Source: Catonia carolina | Lineage: Eukaryota > Arthropoda > Insecta > Hemiptera > Achilidae | Length of the DNA stretch: 64,000 nt | Direction of reading: 5' to 3' | Assembly: GCA_035578175.1 (NCBI GenBank) | Contig: JAQMRL010000003.1 | Span: 86,530,469 to 86,594,468 of the forward strand | Part shown: positions 52,800-64,000 of the stretch, in pieces | Position numbering within the stretch: position 1 is the stretch's first letter | How the letters are laid out: the number at the start of each line of letters is the position of its first letter | Translations under genes and position numbers: made by a program | The notes under the pieces: model-generated | What the model saw: only the letters and a program-made list of their open reading frames with translations | Databases searched by the model: none | Told to the model about the DNA's origin: nothing

Positions 52800-53560
52800 T
52801 TAGGATGTAAGGAGGGGCACACCCAGCAGCGTTTCCTTCAGGATGATGTAGTCACACTACTATTTATGGAGAACAACTCGATGAAAACCAATTTTAGCAC
52901 TGACATAGAAGTAGTTAGGAAGATGTGATGATGATGGTGATGATAAATAGCAACGAATTATTATTGAAGGATCTCCCTACAACAAGGACGACGAAGGCGT
53001 CTAAAATTTAGAAAATTTTGATTGGCTTGAGCGAGATCGTTTGGATGATTTTGTAGTTCGTTAAATAATTTTTTATAAACTTGTCTTGCGACGCCTTTTA
53101 AGTAGGAAATGGGAAGGATCTAATGAAGTGTGTCGTTTCTGAAGTACTAATATGCTGTAGAGACGAGTCTTAAGTTTCTAGTTGGAACCCCAGGATCATG
53201 CTTAAATTGGTTTGTACTGCAGCGCTAAATATCTGAATTGTACATCCATAGTAGTTTTAGCGAGTACTGTGGTTATACAAGTTAATTTTTTTCTTCAGTG
53301 GTAGACAAGATTAAGACTTAACTAAATTATATAAGCGTTTAAGGTGATCATTTAATTATAAACGTTTGCTCTTGAGGTGGTCACTCCACGTGAGACGCCT
53401 GTCTAACCACAAACCCAGGTACTTCACCTTACTATCTGTTGGTACGTTGACCGTCTCGTGATTATCGGCTGATAATTTACTACAATGTATAAAGGTGACT
53501 TGAACGGACTTTCCAGGATTGACTTTAATACCTCACTTGTTTAGCCATTACCCACCTTCT
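52800..53560 (-). pseudogene. Degraded Jockey-type reverse transcriptase fragment
   Basis: The minus strand near 53380-53420 reads KVKYLGLWLDRRL, and upstream KVNPGKSVQVTF near 53500-53530, the thumb-region motifs of Jockey RT. Frames are broken throughout and the rest is barely recognisable. It resembles the ORF2 at 6341-9031 but is much older. Confidence 0.7.
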
Positions 53561-53754
53561 GCTGTTTCAAAAACTTTGAAACTCATTTTTGAACTAAAAT
53601 TTTAGTAAGTTTGAATAGGCTATAAAATACTAATCTTTTGATATTAAATCTAAATTCAAACTTTAGAATATTAAAGTAATATTGTATAGATAATGCACAA
53701 TATAGATAATATTCTTTGCAATGTGTTGTTTTATTTCTTTCCTAAAGTTATTTT

Positions 53755-54445
53755 TACTTTCTCCTGCCTATATGAATATATAGGAAGGAAAGTATTGTTT
53801 TCATGTCGATTTTTCGAAATCGAGTTTTCACCGGATCTATACGTTTTCAGACCCCTGAACCCAAAAAATATGTTTTTAGCGATTGGTCTGTGTGTGAACA
53901 GAATATCTCAAGAACGGAACATCGTACGAACTTGAAACTTGAAATTGAAGTTACATACCACGACCGGACCAGACACAAACATTTTAATTAAAATCGGTCA
54001 ACCGGAAGTAGTAGTTTATTCGTATAATTTTTCAGTTTTTTGCGATTTTCTCTGAAACTGGTCCTACGATTTTTTTAAAAATCGCCTGTTTTACTTAATT
54101 TTTTATGCTCTACAAGATAGAGTAGGCGCCATGTTTGCTGAAATTCTTGGTGAGGCTGTTTTCGCGTAAAAAAATTGTTTTTTTAAGATAACGGCTTTAA
54201 TATGCATTTTAGCGTAAAAGTTTATATAATTAAAAAGTAGAGAATTTAAAATCCTACATCTTTTATTTCAAACATTTTTTTGTATAACGCTTAGTTTAGC
54301 GGCAATTAGCGATTTTCTGTTTTTTTTTTCACGAAAACGTGTGAAAAATCTAAAAATTTAAGATTTCGGTCTTAGTATGCATTTTGCGACAAAAGTGTAT
54401 ATAATAAAATTTATAGGAAATTAAAAGATCTACGACTTTTATTTA
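53755..54445 (-). repeat. 0.9-kb repeat, copy 8, inverted, truncated
   Basis: It starts ACTTTCTCCTGCCTATATGA and follows the family until about 54445, without the GTGTGA hairpin end. Confidence 0.7.
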
Positions 54446-54574
54446 TTTATTATTACTTAACTTATTTTTTTTTAGTGATTATTTCTAAACTATAAAGCGG
54501 ATGTTCCTCGATTCAATTCCCGGCTAATGATCCAAACATTTTATCAGTTAAAAATTCAATACCATTTCATAACT

Positions 54575-54972
54575 TGTTGTTGTTTAGGTCAACAGCCAAA
54601 AGGCTGGTTTGAACCTGTAGAGGTTTTACTAAGTAAAAACGAGGAGTAAGGTGGTTTACCATTGCCTTCCTCACTGAGTTGAAAGAGTATGCTTATCAGC
54701 ATGCCAGGCCCTCCGAAAAACACTCAATTTCCACCCTGCAAATGACACCTTCACTTCATTCACCACAGGGTCTGGCTGCATAGTGAAATTCATTACTCTC
54801 ACAGGAGATAACTCTGACTAGTGTCTTTTACACCTCTACCTCTTTTGTTCTTAAATAGTTCAGTCATATAAGTGGCTGACTATGTGATAAGAAACAGAAC
54901 TATTTTTTTTAGCCCTGGACCAAACAGATAGAGTGCAATTAAAGTAACACTCCACCTGCCTGTTTTGGGCAT
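54575..54972 (+). repeat. 0.4-kb repeat, intact copy with 11-bp target duplication
   Basis: The element starts TGTTGTTGTTTAGGTCAACA and ends CTGCCTGTTTTGGGCAT. ATTTCATAACT flanks it exactly (54564-54574 and 54973-54983). There is no terminal inverted repeat and no poly(A). This defines the family as about 398 bp. Confidence 0.85.
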
Positions 54973-54983
54973 ATTTCATAACT

Positions 54984-55565
54984 ACTAATACCCAATCTAT
55001 TGATGCGACTTAAAATAAATCATGAATAAATAAAATAACAATTGGTGTTGACGGAATCCAATAATGTACTTCCCTTAGTATTCTACTCGTTGCAATGTCA
55101 TTTTATTATTAAATAACTAAACGAAAACATTATTATTCAATACGAATCGTAAATATATCCAATACCTCAACAAGTTCCTTGAAAGAATGAAGCTGAATAT
55201 TTTTGTTTTCATAGTTTCAAAGGTTAGTGCCTTCTGTTGGCTTCCTTTTTATACTTCGTTAAATATCTTCGTGCCCCAGCTACGTCAATAAGACGTGAGT
55301 AAAATAATCAACTACGTATTTATCTTATCAAGGAAATATATTTAATAGGGCATAAACTAATCAGTTGAGAAATTTAATTATTAATAAATTCAATAATTTG
55401 CCATTATTTACATTTTTAATTGTTATGGATTTATCTACCTAAAAATGTATGTTTAAATAAATCATTAAATTATGGGTTGCATATATTTTTATTCAATAAG
55501 TAATTCGTGAAATGTAAACATTTAAAATGTTCAAAATTAATTTCAAACTAACGTAAGTACTTTCT
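54984..55565. other. Intergenic, no gene seen
   Basis: AT-rich with no supported feature. Confidence 0.4.
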
Positions 55566-55569
55566 GTTT

Positions 55570-55710
55570 GGGATCGCCTCTGTGACGTAGTGACTAGCGC
55601 GCTAGCCTACTTTGATCCGACAAATTTGAAAATTTTAATACGTTAAAACTCACCGCTACAGTACAAAAACCTACAGTAGTCGCTAATGACCAAAAATGTC
55701 AATGCGACTT
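55570..55710 (+). repeat. SINE remnant of the second tRNA-derived family
   Basis: GACGTAGTGACTAGCGCG resembles an A box, and TAATGACCAAAAATGTCAAT matches the tail of the copy at 47519. The B box is lost. Confidence 0.5.
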
Positions 55711-56515
55711 GGTTGTTGTTTAGGTTAGCAGTCAAAAGGCTGGTTTAAACCTCTAGAGGTTTTACTAAGTAAAACGAAGAGTGAGGTGGTTTATCATTGC
55801 CTTCCTCACTGAGTTGAAAAGTAAGCTTATCAGCTTACCAGGTCCTCTGAAAAGTATCTACTTTCCTTCCTACAAATGACACCTTCTCTTTATTTACCAC
55901 AGGGTCTGGCTGCATAATGTAATTCATTACTCTCAAAGGAGATAACTGTGATTAGTGTCTTTTATACCTCTACCTCTTCTGTTCTTAAATGGGTCAGTCA
56001 TATAATTGGATGACTATGTGATAACAATGCCTAAAACAGGCAGGTGGAGTGTTATTTTAATTGCACTCTATCTGTTTGGTCCAGGGCTAAAAAAAATAGT
56101 TATGTTTCTTATCACATAGTCAGCCACTTATATGACTGAACTATTTAAGAACAGAAGAGGTAGAGGTGTAAAAGACACTAGTCAGAGTTATCTCCTGTGA
56201 GAGTAATGAATTTCACTATGCAGCCAGACCCTGTGGTGAATGAAGTGAAGGTGTCATTTGCAGGGTGGAAATTGAGTGTTTTTCGGAGGGCCTGGCATGC
56301 TGATAAGCATACTCTTTCAACTCAGTGAGGAAGGCAATGGTAAACCACCTTACTCCTCGTTTTACTTAGTAAAACCTCTACAGGTTCAAACCAGCATTTC
56401 GGCTGTTAACCTAAACAACAATGTGATAACAAACAGAACTATGTTTTTTTTTGTAGCTTTAGAACTAGCAGATCGAGTCCAATTAATTTAACACTCCACC
56501 TGCTTGTTATGGGCA
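55711..56515 (+). repeat. 0.4-kb repeat split by an inverted copy of itself
   Basis: The forward copy runs from about 55711 to 56027 and resumes at about 56433 to 56515. An inverted copy (56028-56420) lies between, making a large palindrome. Confidence 0.8.
56028..56420 (-). repeat. 0.4-kb repeat inserted into its own family, 12-bp target duplication
   Basis: ATGTGATAACAA flanks the insertion at 56016-56027 and 56421-56432. The insert is 393 bp. Its ends match those of 54575-54972, confirming the element borders. Confidence 0.88.
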
Positions 56516-56519
56516 TGAC

Positions 56520-58895
56520 ATGATGTGACTTAACATAAACTTAAAACAAAATCTTTGTTTGGATTTATGTACAAATTATTTTATTAGTGGTATCAATAAA
56601 TTTACTATAAATTTTCTAATTTGGTACTTTTAATTGTTTTGTAATGCTAGTTGATTTTATTTGCTTGTCTCTTTTCAATTACAATCAGTGGGGATGGTCC
56701 CACATTATGATTCTTTGTTTTTATTTGCAATCTGATTGATTTATACTATTTAAAACTGAATTTTTTCTTTGAATTGCGGTATGATAAGGTACAAAGCAGA
56801 AAGTGCCAGATTTGGTTTCTGGCTAGGATGTGGAAATTTTAATTTAGTTGAATTTATTTTTTAGGTTACATCCTTCATTTTTAGTACATAAGAAATAACA
56901 TCCGTGGTTTATAATATTGATCTACGAGTAAGTAGTTGTTAAATTAATTAACGAAAACATAGCTGTAATTTTGGTGTTATGTTTTGACGGTTAAGTGAAT
57001 CTGAAATACTTTATAGTTAAAATTAAACAAAAAAGTAAAAAATAACAAATTTTTCTTAATATTTGAGTTATTGATTGTACTTACATAAAATGAAAATGTT
57101 GAATTAACTGTAAAATATAAATTTCAGATGCAATCTCAATTCCAAGAATTTGACAGGAATCTATTATATTCTTTTCTAAGCAATATTTCGTATCAGATAA
57201 GAAAAATAATAATGTGAAGTTGTGTCACATGATTGAAAACTTGTAATTCTTTGAAATTATTTCCATTCTAATAGAACTTTTATTCGCTGAGTGGGTTTCT
57301 ACTTTACTAAACTTATACAGATAAAAACTTTTCACGTCATCAAAAAAGGTTATTTTAAATGTAGTTCACGTTTTACTTTTTCTTATACGTTTCTTTACTC
57401 CAGTAACATTATTTTAGTTTGCTACAAGCGAAACAAGTCTCCAAAACCTATTTACTATTCAATAGGCTCTCAAAGTAAGACGTATGCCATCAAACAGAAT
57501 ATGGAACTCTGTATTTTTACGCATCGTAAAATACAATATAGTCAGCATTTGTATTTGACAAATGAGAGTCCCGATAAACCAATTACGATTTAGAAAAATT
57601 GGATTCTTAAAAATGCTCATATTTTCCGTTGATAAAATTATTTTTCCTTAGAATATTTTGTTCTAGTTGCCGTTTTCATTGAAGTAAGAATGAATTCAAT
57701 AAAATTAATAATAATAATATAATCATTTATTTGTTATTAGGATTTTGTTCCATACAAAAGACTTACACGAAAATCATAATTTTAAATTTACAAGAAAAAT
57801 CAATACAAATCATTTAGCCCACTCAAAATAAAACAGAAAAATGGGTACTTGACAATTGCGTAGTTAAATTGAGTACAGATAACAATAGTCCATAATCGAA
57901 AGCACAAAACCACAACTTTATGATAAAATCAATTCAGTCGTGAATAACAAATAATCGAAATTAAAGTCCAAATTTAATTATTATTTTTTAAGTTTAAAAA
58001 AAATAAGAATAATTATTTATTTATTTATTTTACTTATATTGATGTGTTTAAAATAAACAAAAAATAATTATTTTGTGTAAATTTATAATATAGGTCGTTG
58101 TGTGAGAATATACGGAAGTTTATGAATGTTCATTTACTTTTTTCTTAAAGAAAAAGTTAATTGTAAAATTCCCTTTTATATATTGATCGTGCATGAAATG
58201 TTATAATATTCATGTAAAAAAATAAAAGATTGCTGTTGCTATTACTAGTGCATGAGTTCTCTTGGTTCGCAATTGTTCGGTAGATGCATGATTACGTTAG
58301 ATTACGTCGCGTGGACGCGAATCCAATGCCAGCCAACTAGCATAACCAATCATGATCGCCTCCTTTTTATTATTTCCCATTAACAGATAATCTTCCCACA
58401 TTTTCTTCGCTCAAGGCGACCGTTTAAAATAACGGTTAAAAAAACGATTCGTACATGTTTTCATAGGACACATTTTTCCATTGATTTTTTTTGTATTTTG
58501 TTTTATGTATGTCTCTTTAATATTGATTAAAGTATTCATTTTAAATAATGTTTTAGTAACGCATGATTTTTGGTTATAAAAATTGTTACTTTAAATAGGT
58601 AGGTATCAATGTATACTGATTACAATTCACAGTTATAATGAACGCTTTCTTTACAATCAAAAGATTAACGTTAATGAAAATTAATGAAATTAATCCGTTT
58701 ATTTTTTAAATAAATCTATTTAATGTATTTATTTTATTCCTAGTTTAGGGAAAATTTTGAAACTCATGAGGTGACATTAGATGTTTTTAGAAGATTTTTG
58801 CAGCCTAAATCCTCAGCATTCGTTCACTACGCTTTTCTCCTTTCTTCTGTTCACCTGGTGTTCTTTTTGATCTTTATGAACGCCTTTGAAGTCCG
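56520..58895. other. Intergenic, no gene seen
   Basis: AT-rich. About 58240-58430 is GC-richer and could be a promoter or first exon of a gene, but nothing is clear. The 100-residue ORF at 57291-57593 has no domain. Confidence 0.4.
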
Positions 58896-58899
58896 TAAT

Positions 58900-59563
58900 T
58901 AGTTGTATGAATGTGTAATACGAATTTGAAACTTGGAACTTAAATTAGGTTAAATACCACTAGGGGCAGTATTCGTGCATTTTTTTTACTTTTTGCGATT
59001 TTCTTCAAAATGTTTTTACGATTTTTTAAATATTCACCTCATTTACTGGATTTTTATTTTTTGTTCTATAAAATAGGGTAAACTTTTATTTAGGTCTGCT
59101 GAAATTCTTGGGGAGGCTTTGCTCTTGTGACAATTTTTTTTTAAAGATTGTGGTCTCTACATGTATTTTAGGACTAAATGGTTATGATTAAATTGTAGGA
59201 AATTACAAAGCCCGCAACTTTTATTTCAAACAATTTTTTATACTACAGTGCTTAGTTTATTCTCATCGCGTCAATTAGTAATTCTCTTTATTTTGCTCAT
59301 TAAAATCTGTAAAAACTTGGGTTATTTTTTAAGATTGCATTCTTAGTATGCACTTTACGATACAATTGCATTTGATGAAAGTTATAAAAAATAACAAAAC
59401 CTACTTTTAAATACTTTAATACTTTTATTTCCAGCATTTTTCCACAAATGTTGATTTCATTTCGCGTAATACACTCATGATTAAAATTAGGTTGTTTTTA
59501 ATTTGCCATTATTTACATTGGCATGAATAAGTCGTGTGAGTGTTTCACACCAAATTTTTTTTG
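58900..59563 (-). repeat. 0.9-kb repeat, old degenerate copy 9
   Basis: The order CTTGGAACTTAAATTAGG, GGCAGTATTCGTGCAT, then GTGTGAGTGTTTCACACC at 59553 follows the family, but with many differences and deletions. Confidence 0.6.
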
Positions 59564-59565
59564 TT

Positions 59566-60909
59566 TCTGTTACAGAATTGTATTATTTATCTTATTATTT
59601 TTATACCATTTTGCGATAGTGTTATGAATTTTTTAAAGTTTATTCCAATTTTTTTGTGTAATTTTTGAACCTCGTGACCGAAAAATGAAATTTTATTTTG
59701 TGGTAGGTGTATTCAATACTTTGGTTGAACCAACCGTTTTACACTAGGAAATTAATTCATTAGAAATTCCAACATTTTCCATCGTTTTACTATCCATACC
59801 TTGTTGAAATAGTTTTTTTTATTTTCTCTTATTACATATAATCATATATTTTATGAACTTCTTTAAACAGGAATATAAATTTAAATAAATTCTTCAACAT
59901 TTATATTCCATCGCATTGATTGTGAAGTGCCGTATAGTAGGCTATATACTGTAGAGTTAGATTCAAATGTAAATAAATCGGATTATGTAAATACTTTATT
60001 CTATTAGCTACTTAAAAGTTAATATGATTAGCTACATTTTAATGCTACTTACACTGTAAATGCTACACAACACATCATGTAAATAAAGTAGAGCAGATTA
60101 TAATCGACGTTCACTTAAGTAACTTTGTAAATAAGTACAGTAAATAAAATCTACTTACTTGCAACTTAGCGTAGGTTCAAACAGGCTACACTTTTAAGAT
60201 TTATTTTATATACCAGTGATTTTATAAAAATTAAGTACACTTACGCTCGTTGTATGAAATTTAAATTGTTTCTTTTTATATTATTTAATGTATACTTTAT
60301 TTTATCTGTTTATTTAAACCGTAGCGCGAATTTATTCGCATAGTAACACTAATTTATTCTTAACAAATTTCACAATTAACACACGTACTGTCTGACATCG
60401 TGATGTTTTGTGTCATTGTTATTTTATGATAAGATATAAACCTAAATAAATAATTTCCTTCACCGTAACGACAGTTATTTATTTTATTTATTCATTTCGT
60501 AAAATATGCAATAAAATTAATTACTATACTAAGCTACGTACAGTATTTTTAACAATATAGACTGCTTGTAGGCAAAAATTCTTCTTCACAAAGAGTTCTG
60601 TCCGCGCATAGGAATACACAAAAAAATTGATTTAAAAAATTATCATAAATACTTATAACTACCTAATATAAAAAATGATATATACCATTAAATTAACACA
60701 AATATAATTCAAAATCAACTGAACTTTGCAACGTCGCCATCGGAGTAGTAACATCATCGAAACTTTAATTAAATTATTTTATTTTTTACTTCGAAAAATC
60801 TTGTTACGACTTTTATTAATTATCATTTTTGTATTTTTTGGCAGAATCCCGGAAGTATTTTCTATACAACCGTGTGACCTTTTTAAATCCGTTCTTTAGA
60901 ATTCTGTCT
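59566..60909. other. Intergenic, no gene seen
   Basis: AT-rich with no supported feature. Confidence 0.4.
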
Positions 60910-60913
60910 TTAA

Positions 60914-61477
60914 CTCTTTATAGGTCTTTGGTAAGTATACTTACCTCTGGCAATAAGGTCGATTTTATTTAAGAATAAGCTCTGCAGTTGAACCTTATTG
61001 GCATTTTATGGTTTTCTTAGGTTTTCTCTGGTAACTAGGCTACCCACATTTTGAAATTAGCGCGCAGCAACCATTTGCTTCTTGAGTTGCTCGAATGTGG
61101 TAAGGATTCATAACAGCTTATGCTACCATGTTGTTTTGTTATTACTTTTGTACAGTGTTTAGAAAATTCGAGTTTTTTTACGGAAAAGCAAGCATTCATG
61201 ATAATATAAAGTTAAGATAAGCTATTCTACAAATTGTTTTTGGTTATGTAGTACTACAAGTTGTTTTAATAAGTATTCTTACCACTAAACATTATGTAAT
61301 TCCCACTTCAATAAACGTTCCGTGGCAAGTATACTTACCAGGGCATAACATCGACAAAAAAGAAATATCTTACTGTTCTGGCACTAGAAATACATTATTC
61401 AAGTCCCTATAAAGCAAAATTTAACATTTTACAACATTTGTATTTTCCCCCGTAGTACTGCCCTATAGCCGAAAAGG
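60914..61477. mobile_element. Possible piggyBac-like non-autonomous element
   Basis: TTAA borders at 60910-60913 and 61478-61481 enclose 564 bp. Ends CTCTTTATAGG and (reverse) CCTTTTCGGCTATAGGG are only loosely alike. Inside each end lies a palindrome: GGTAAGTATACTTACC (60930-60945) and GGCAAGTATACTTACC (61324-61339). No transposase is present. TTAA is common in such DNA, so this is tentative. Confidence 0.35.
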
Positions 61478-61859
61478 TTAAAGAAAAAATAATTGATGAA
61501 TAATTTATAAAATTTATTTATTAAGGTTTAAATATATGACAATATGCTCTGTTTTCTCAGAATTTTAGGAAGTAGCCTACTTTTCGTTATTCATCACACA
61601 TTTTATAACAGCAATTATTCAAATTCCATAAAGTTAATCAGGTTTTTAAACGAGCGTTCCTAGATTCGATTCTTTCGCAGGTCTAACTAATTTTCGTTTG
61701 TAGCACTTTATCATTTACACTTATATGCGTTTATGCATTTATGTGCAATAAAGTTGGACGTAAATCAAAAAGTAAACTAATTAAATATTTTAAGAGCAAT
61801 TTATAAACACAAGAATTGAATCATTGATCAAACAGTGTCTGCTGCTTATGCGGTGATAC

Positions 61860-62180
61860 AGTAATTCTCTCCAGAAATGATTAACTAGTGAATGCTTCAT
61901 TGAACTTGCAGTATCACTTAATAGAAATCTCTGAATGGTTACACAAGTGGAAAATCAAGGTCAGCCCTGGAAAATTCAATCACATGACCATTACCCTGCG
62001 GCCTCAAACATGACCCCTAATTTACATTAACAATACATGCATCCTACAGACTGACATAGTTAGATATTCGGAAATCACTCTTGACAAACGAGTCATATTT
62101 CACTAATACGGCAAACATTTACACACAGGATGATATGCTTATACAGTCTAATTAGAAGATCTTCTTATCTCTCTTTATCA
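61860..62180 (+). pseudogene. Jockey-type reverse transcriptase fragment
   Basis: The plus strand reads ISEWLHKWKIKVSPGKFNH, MTITLRPQT-stop-PLIYINN and ITLDKRVIF, matching the YADD-to-thumb region of ORF2 at 6341-9031. Stops break the frame. Confidence 0.75.
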
Positions 62181-62192
62181 AAGAGATTGAAG

Positions 62193-62275
62193 TTACAGTA
62201 AGACCTCGATAATCCGGCTTAAATGGTAGGCCGGATTTACGAAAAAGCCGGACCATCGAGAGACCGTTTAAAATG
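62193..62275. repeat. Possible pogo/Tigger-like terminal fragment
   Basis: CAGTAAGACCTCGATAATCC followed by GGCCGGATTTACG resembles the ends of pogo/Tigger elements. A similar CCGGATAAACG piece is near 20236. No transposase. Confidence 0.45.
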
Positions 62276-62279
62276 TAAT

Positions 62280-63884
62280 GAATTTGAGACCCCTTAATGC
62301 TCCTCTAAGAAGTTAACAGCAAGCACTGCTGTTCTAAGTACTGGGTTTGTAGGCACTTCTCAAAACTGGCTCCTTCAATTACTAAAGCCTAAATACAGTA
62401 ATTTCACGTGTAGAGTAAAATTTTTTAATGGTTTCTTTCTTGCGAATTTGTGAATTTGTAATTTTTTTAATATAGTATAATTATAAGATTTTGGTTTTTA
62501 TTTCTGTTTATTGGAATTTATTTAAAATTAAATATTGTAAATAGGATGAAAATGCTGCAAAATATTTAGTAATGCGTTTGTACCTTTTGTTTTGTTTACT
62601 CTTTGTAGACATAATGAGTGTTATTAGAATTGTTTGATTATATTTTATTATAAATCATCATTTTATTAAAACGACATACAGATTTTATATTTCTACTGAT
62701 ATCTTATTGACACTGATACTGAAATGAAATTAATATCTTTTATTAAAGTTCTGTTTGTTTGTTTTTAACGAAAAGGAGTCATAATTTTCAGCTGTCATTT
62801 TAACTTGTTTTTGTTTTCTTTGTGTGCTCAAAAATGAAGTTAACCGATAAGAGAAGTTTTATGGTATATTAAAGTTACAAGTAGACCTATTAATAATTTC
62901 AGAGTTTTGTACTTTTGTTAGGTGTAACTAAGAGAAGTTTGAAATATAGGGGGTGGATCGCGTTTTGACAACGTACACAGTAAAGCTGTTAATAAAGTTA
63001 CTTTGTGACATTGTACACTGTGCTGAGGGAAAAGAGATATCCTTTTCAGACTCACTACAGTGAAAGTCATTTGTACAGGTTAAAGTTTGGTCGTGAAGGG
63101 ACCAAGTCTACTTGGTGAACTCGGTACGGTTGAAGTTCAGGGAATAGAAACGGGTCGAGCCATTGTAATCTTGTATGCAGCGAGAGCTGCTTTGCCCCTT
63201 TCTTCTTTTTTCTTTCCCTGATGTCTGATGTACCCTTATAAGAAATTTGAACTGCCGTACCATCGTTTTGGTTTTATTTTTCTTCTTCTTCTTAGTACTT
63301 GGAGATAGGATGTCCGGCGACAATCCATGAATATCTTCCGTGAGGTAAAAGAGATATTCCATATGGTTTCAAACTTCCTTTCTTTTTCGTTACAACACAA
63401 GAATAATGTATAAGGAAGTCGGAAATAAGCTATGATGTTGCATTTTAATTCATCATTTTTGTTTCGCGTTTCGTTTGGACGTGACAAAAATTCAAATGCA
63501 TTATAAATCACCCTTCTTGGAAAATTTATATTCTGAAGAGGGAAAGTAAAAATACAATTTCTCAAAATTTCTTAAAATAATTCTGTTTCATGCCCAGTTT
63601 TATTAAATTCAAATTTTCTCTTGTATTTTTCAATTATACGTAGTAAATATATCCTAACGAGACTAAAAACAAAAACCAATGACCTTCCGAATAAACTATA
63701 ATTATTAATTTAAGTTCATATTATTCACAAACATCATCATCGTCATCTTCTTCTTCTACGCTTCTATTCTCATCTCTTGTTTTTTTGTTAAATTTTTCTT
63801 TTATTGTTATTCATATTTTATCTAGATTGAAGGTTTTAAAAAATTGTAACTATTTTGTTTTTCTTTAGGAAGCGATGGTGTTTG
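62280..63884. other. Intergenic, no gene seen
   Basis: AT-rich. The two overlapping minus ORFs at 63108-63565 include CTT/GAA-type simple sequence and show no domain. Confidence 0.4.
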
Positions 63885-64000
63885 TATTGTTCATAACTGG
63901 CAGGTGGAATGTCAATTATTTGCACTCGATCTGCTAGTCCAAGGCTTAAAAAATAGTCCTGTTTCTTATCACAATGTCAGCCGATCATATGACTGGAGCA
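63885..64000 (-). repeat. 0.4-kb repeat, inverted, cut by the window end
   Basis: The reverse complement of the family tail (AACTGGCAGGTGGAATGTCA, then GCACTCGATCTGCTAGTCC) runs off the end of the window. Confidence 0.7.

Noticed and set aside
57291..57593. 100-residue plus ORF
   Set aside because: No domain, no context and AT-rich composition.
63108..63565. Two overlapping minus ORFs
   Set aside because: Simple-sequence Lys runs and no recognisable motif.

Overview
The window is AT-rich eukaryotic DNA with no recognisable single-copy host gene. It is packed with animal-type transposons: Jockey-type and RTE-type non-LTR retrotransposons, a mariner remnant, tRNA-derived SINEs, and two abundant private repeat families of about 0.4 and 0.9 kb. 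The repeat content and the insect-type Polinton point to an insect. A hemipteran-like genome is my best guess, but only from general repeat style.

The centrepiece is a complete Maverick/Polinton (adintovirus-type) element at 24576-47421 (22,846 bp). It has terminal inverted repeats of 148 and 147 bp, identical except for one base in a G/C homopolymer, starts with AG and ends with CT. It is flanked by a perfect 6-bp target duplication (CATATA at 24570-24575 and 47422-47427). These features and the intact reading frames imply a recent insertion.

Element layout, left to right: a small unknown gene (+, 24897-25271). A frameshifted two-part gene (-, 25530-26197). A compact, overlapping leftward virion and integration block (-, 26364-32605): major capsid protein, a 53-residue basic protein, penton-like minor capsid, adenain-like protease, phospholipase A2 with a basic tail, an unknown protein, a DUF8207-like protein, the packaging ATPase and a chromodomain integrase. 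A leftward accessory block (32645-35173): a signal-anchored membrane protein, a secreted matrix metalloproteinase and a small Cys-containing protein. Then the protein-primed DNA polymerase B (-, 35329-39066). A divergent control region (39067-40223) separates it from a rightward cassette of five genes (40224-43362) that includes a dUTPase and a Cys-rich protein. The last 3.9 kb is non-coding: three successive tandem-repeat arrays, a unique AT-rich stretch, and the right TIR.

The most novel observation is that all five rightward genes carry a T-rich tract ending in AG, 0-10 nt before the ATG. Upstream lie a TATA box, an ATG-free leader and a GTAAGT donor (39563-39706). This suggests one shared leader exon spliced alternatively onto five genes, as in adenovirus late transcription. 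The secreted metalloproteinase next to a membrane protein suggests tissue-penetration functions in a virus-like element.

Flanks: 1-24569 holds a degraded RT, a 5'-truncated RTE with a long intact ORF (3103-5519), a full-length Jockey-type element with intact ORF1 and ORF2 (6131-10560), a mariner pseudogene and a three-deep nest of repeats (13186-14762). 47428-64000 holds more copies of the same repeats, two more RT fragments, and possible piggyBac-like and pogo-like remnants.
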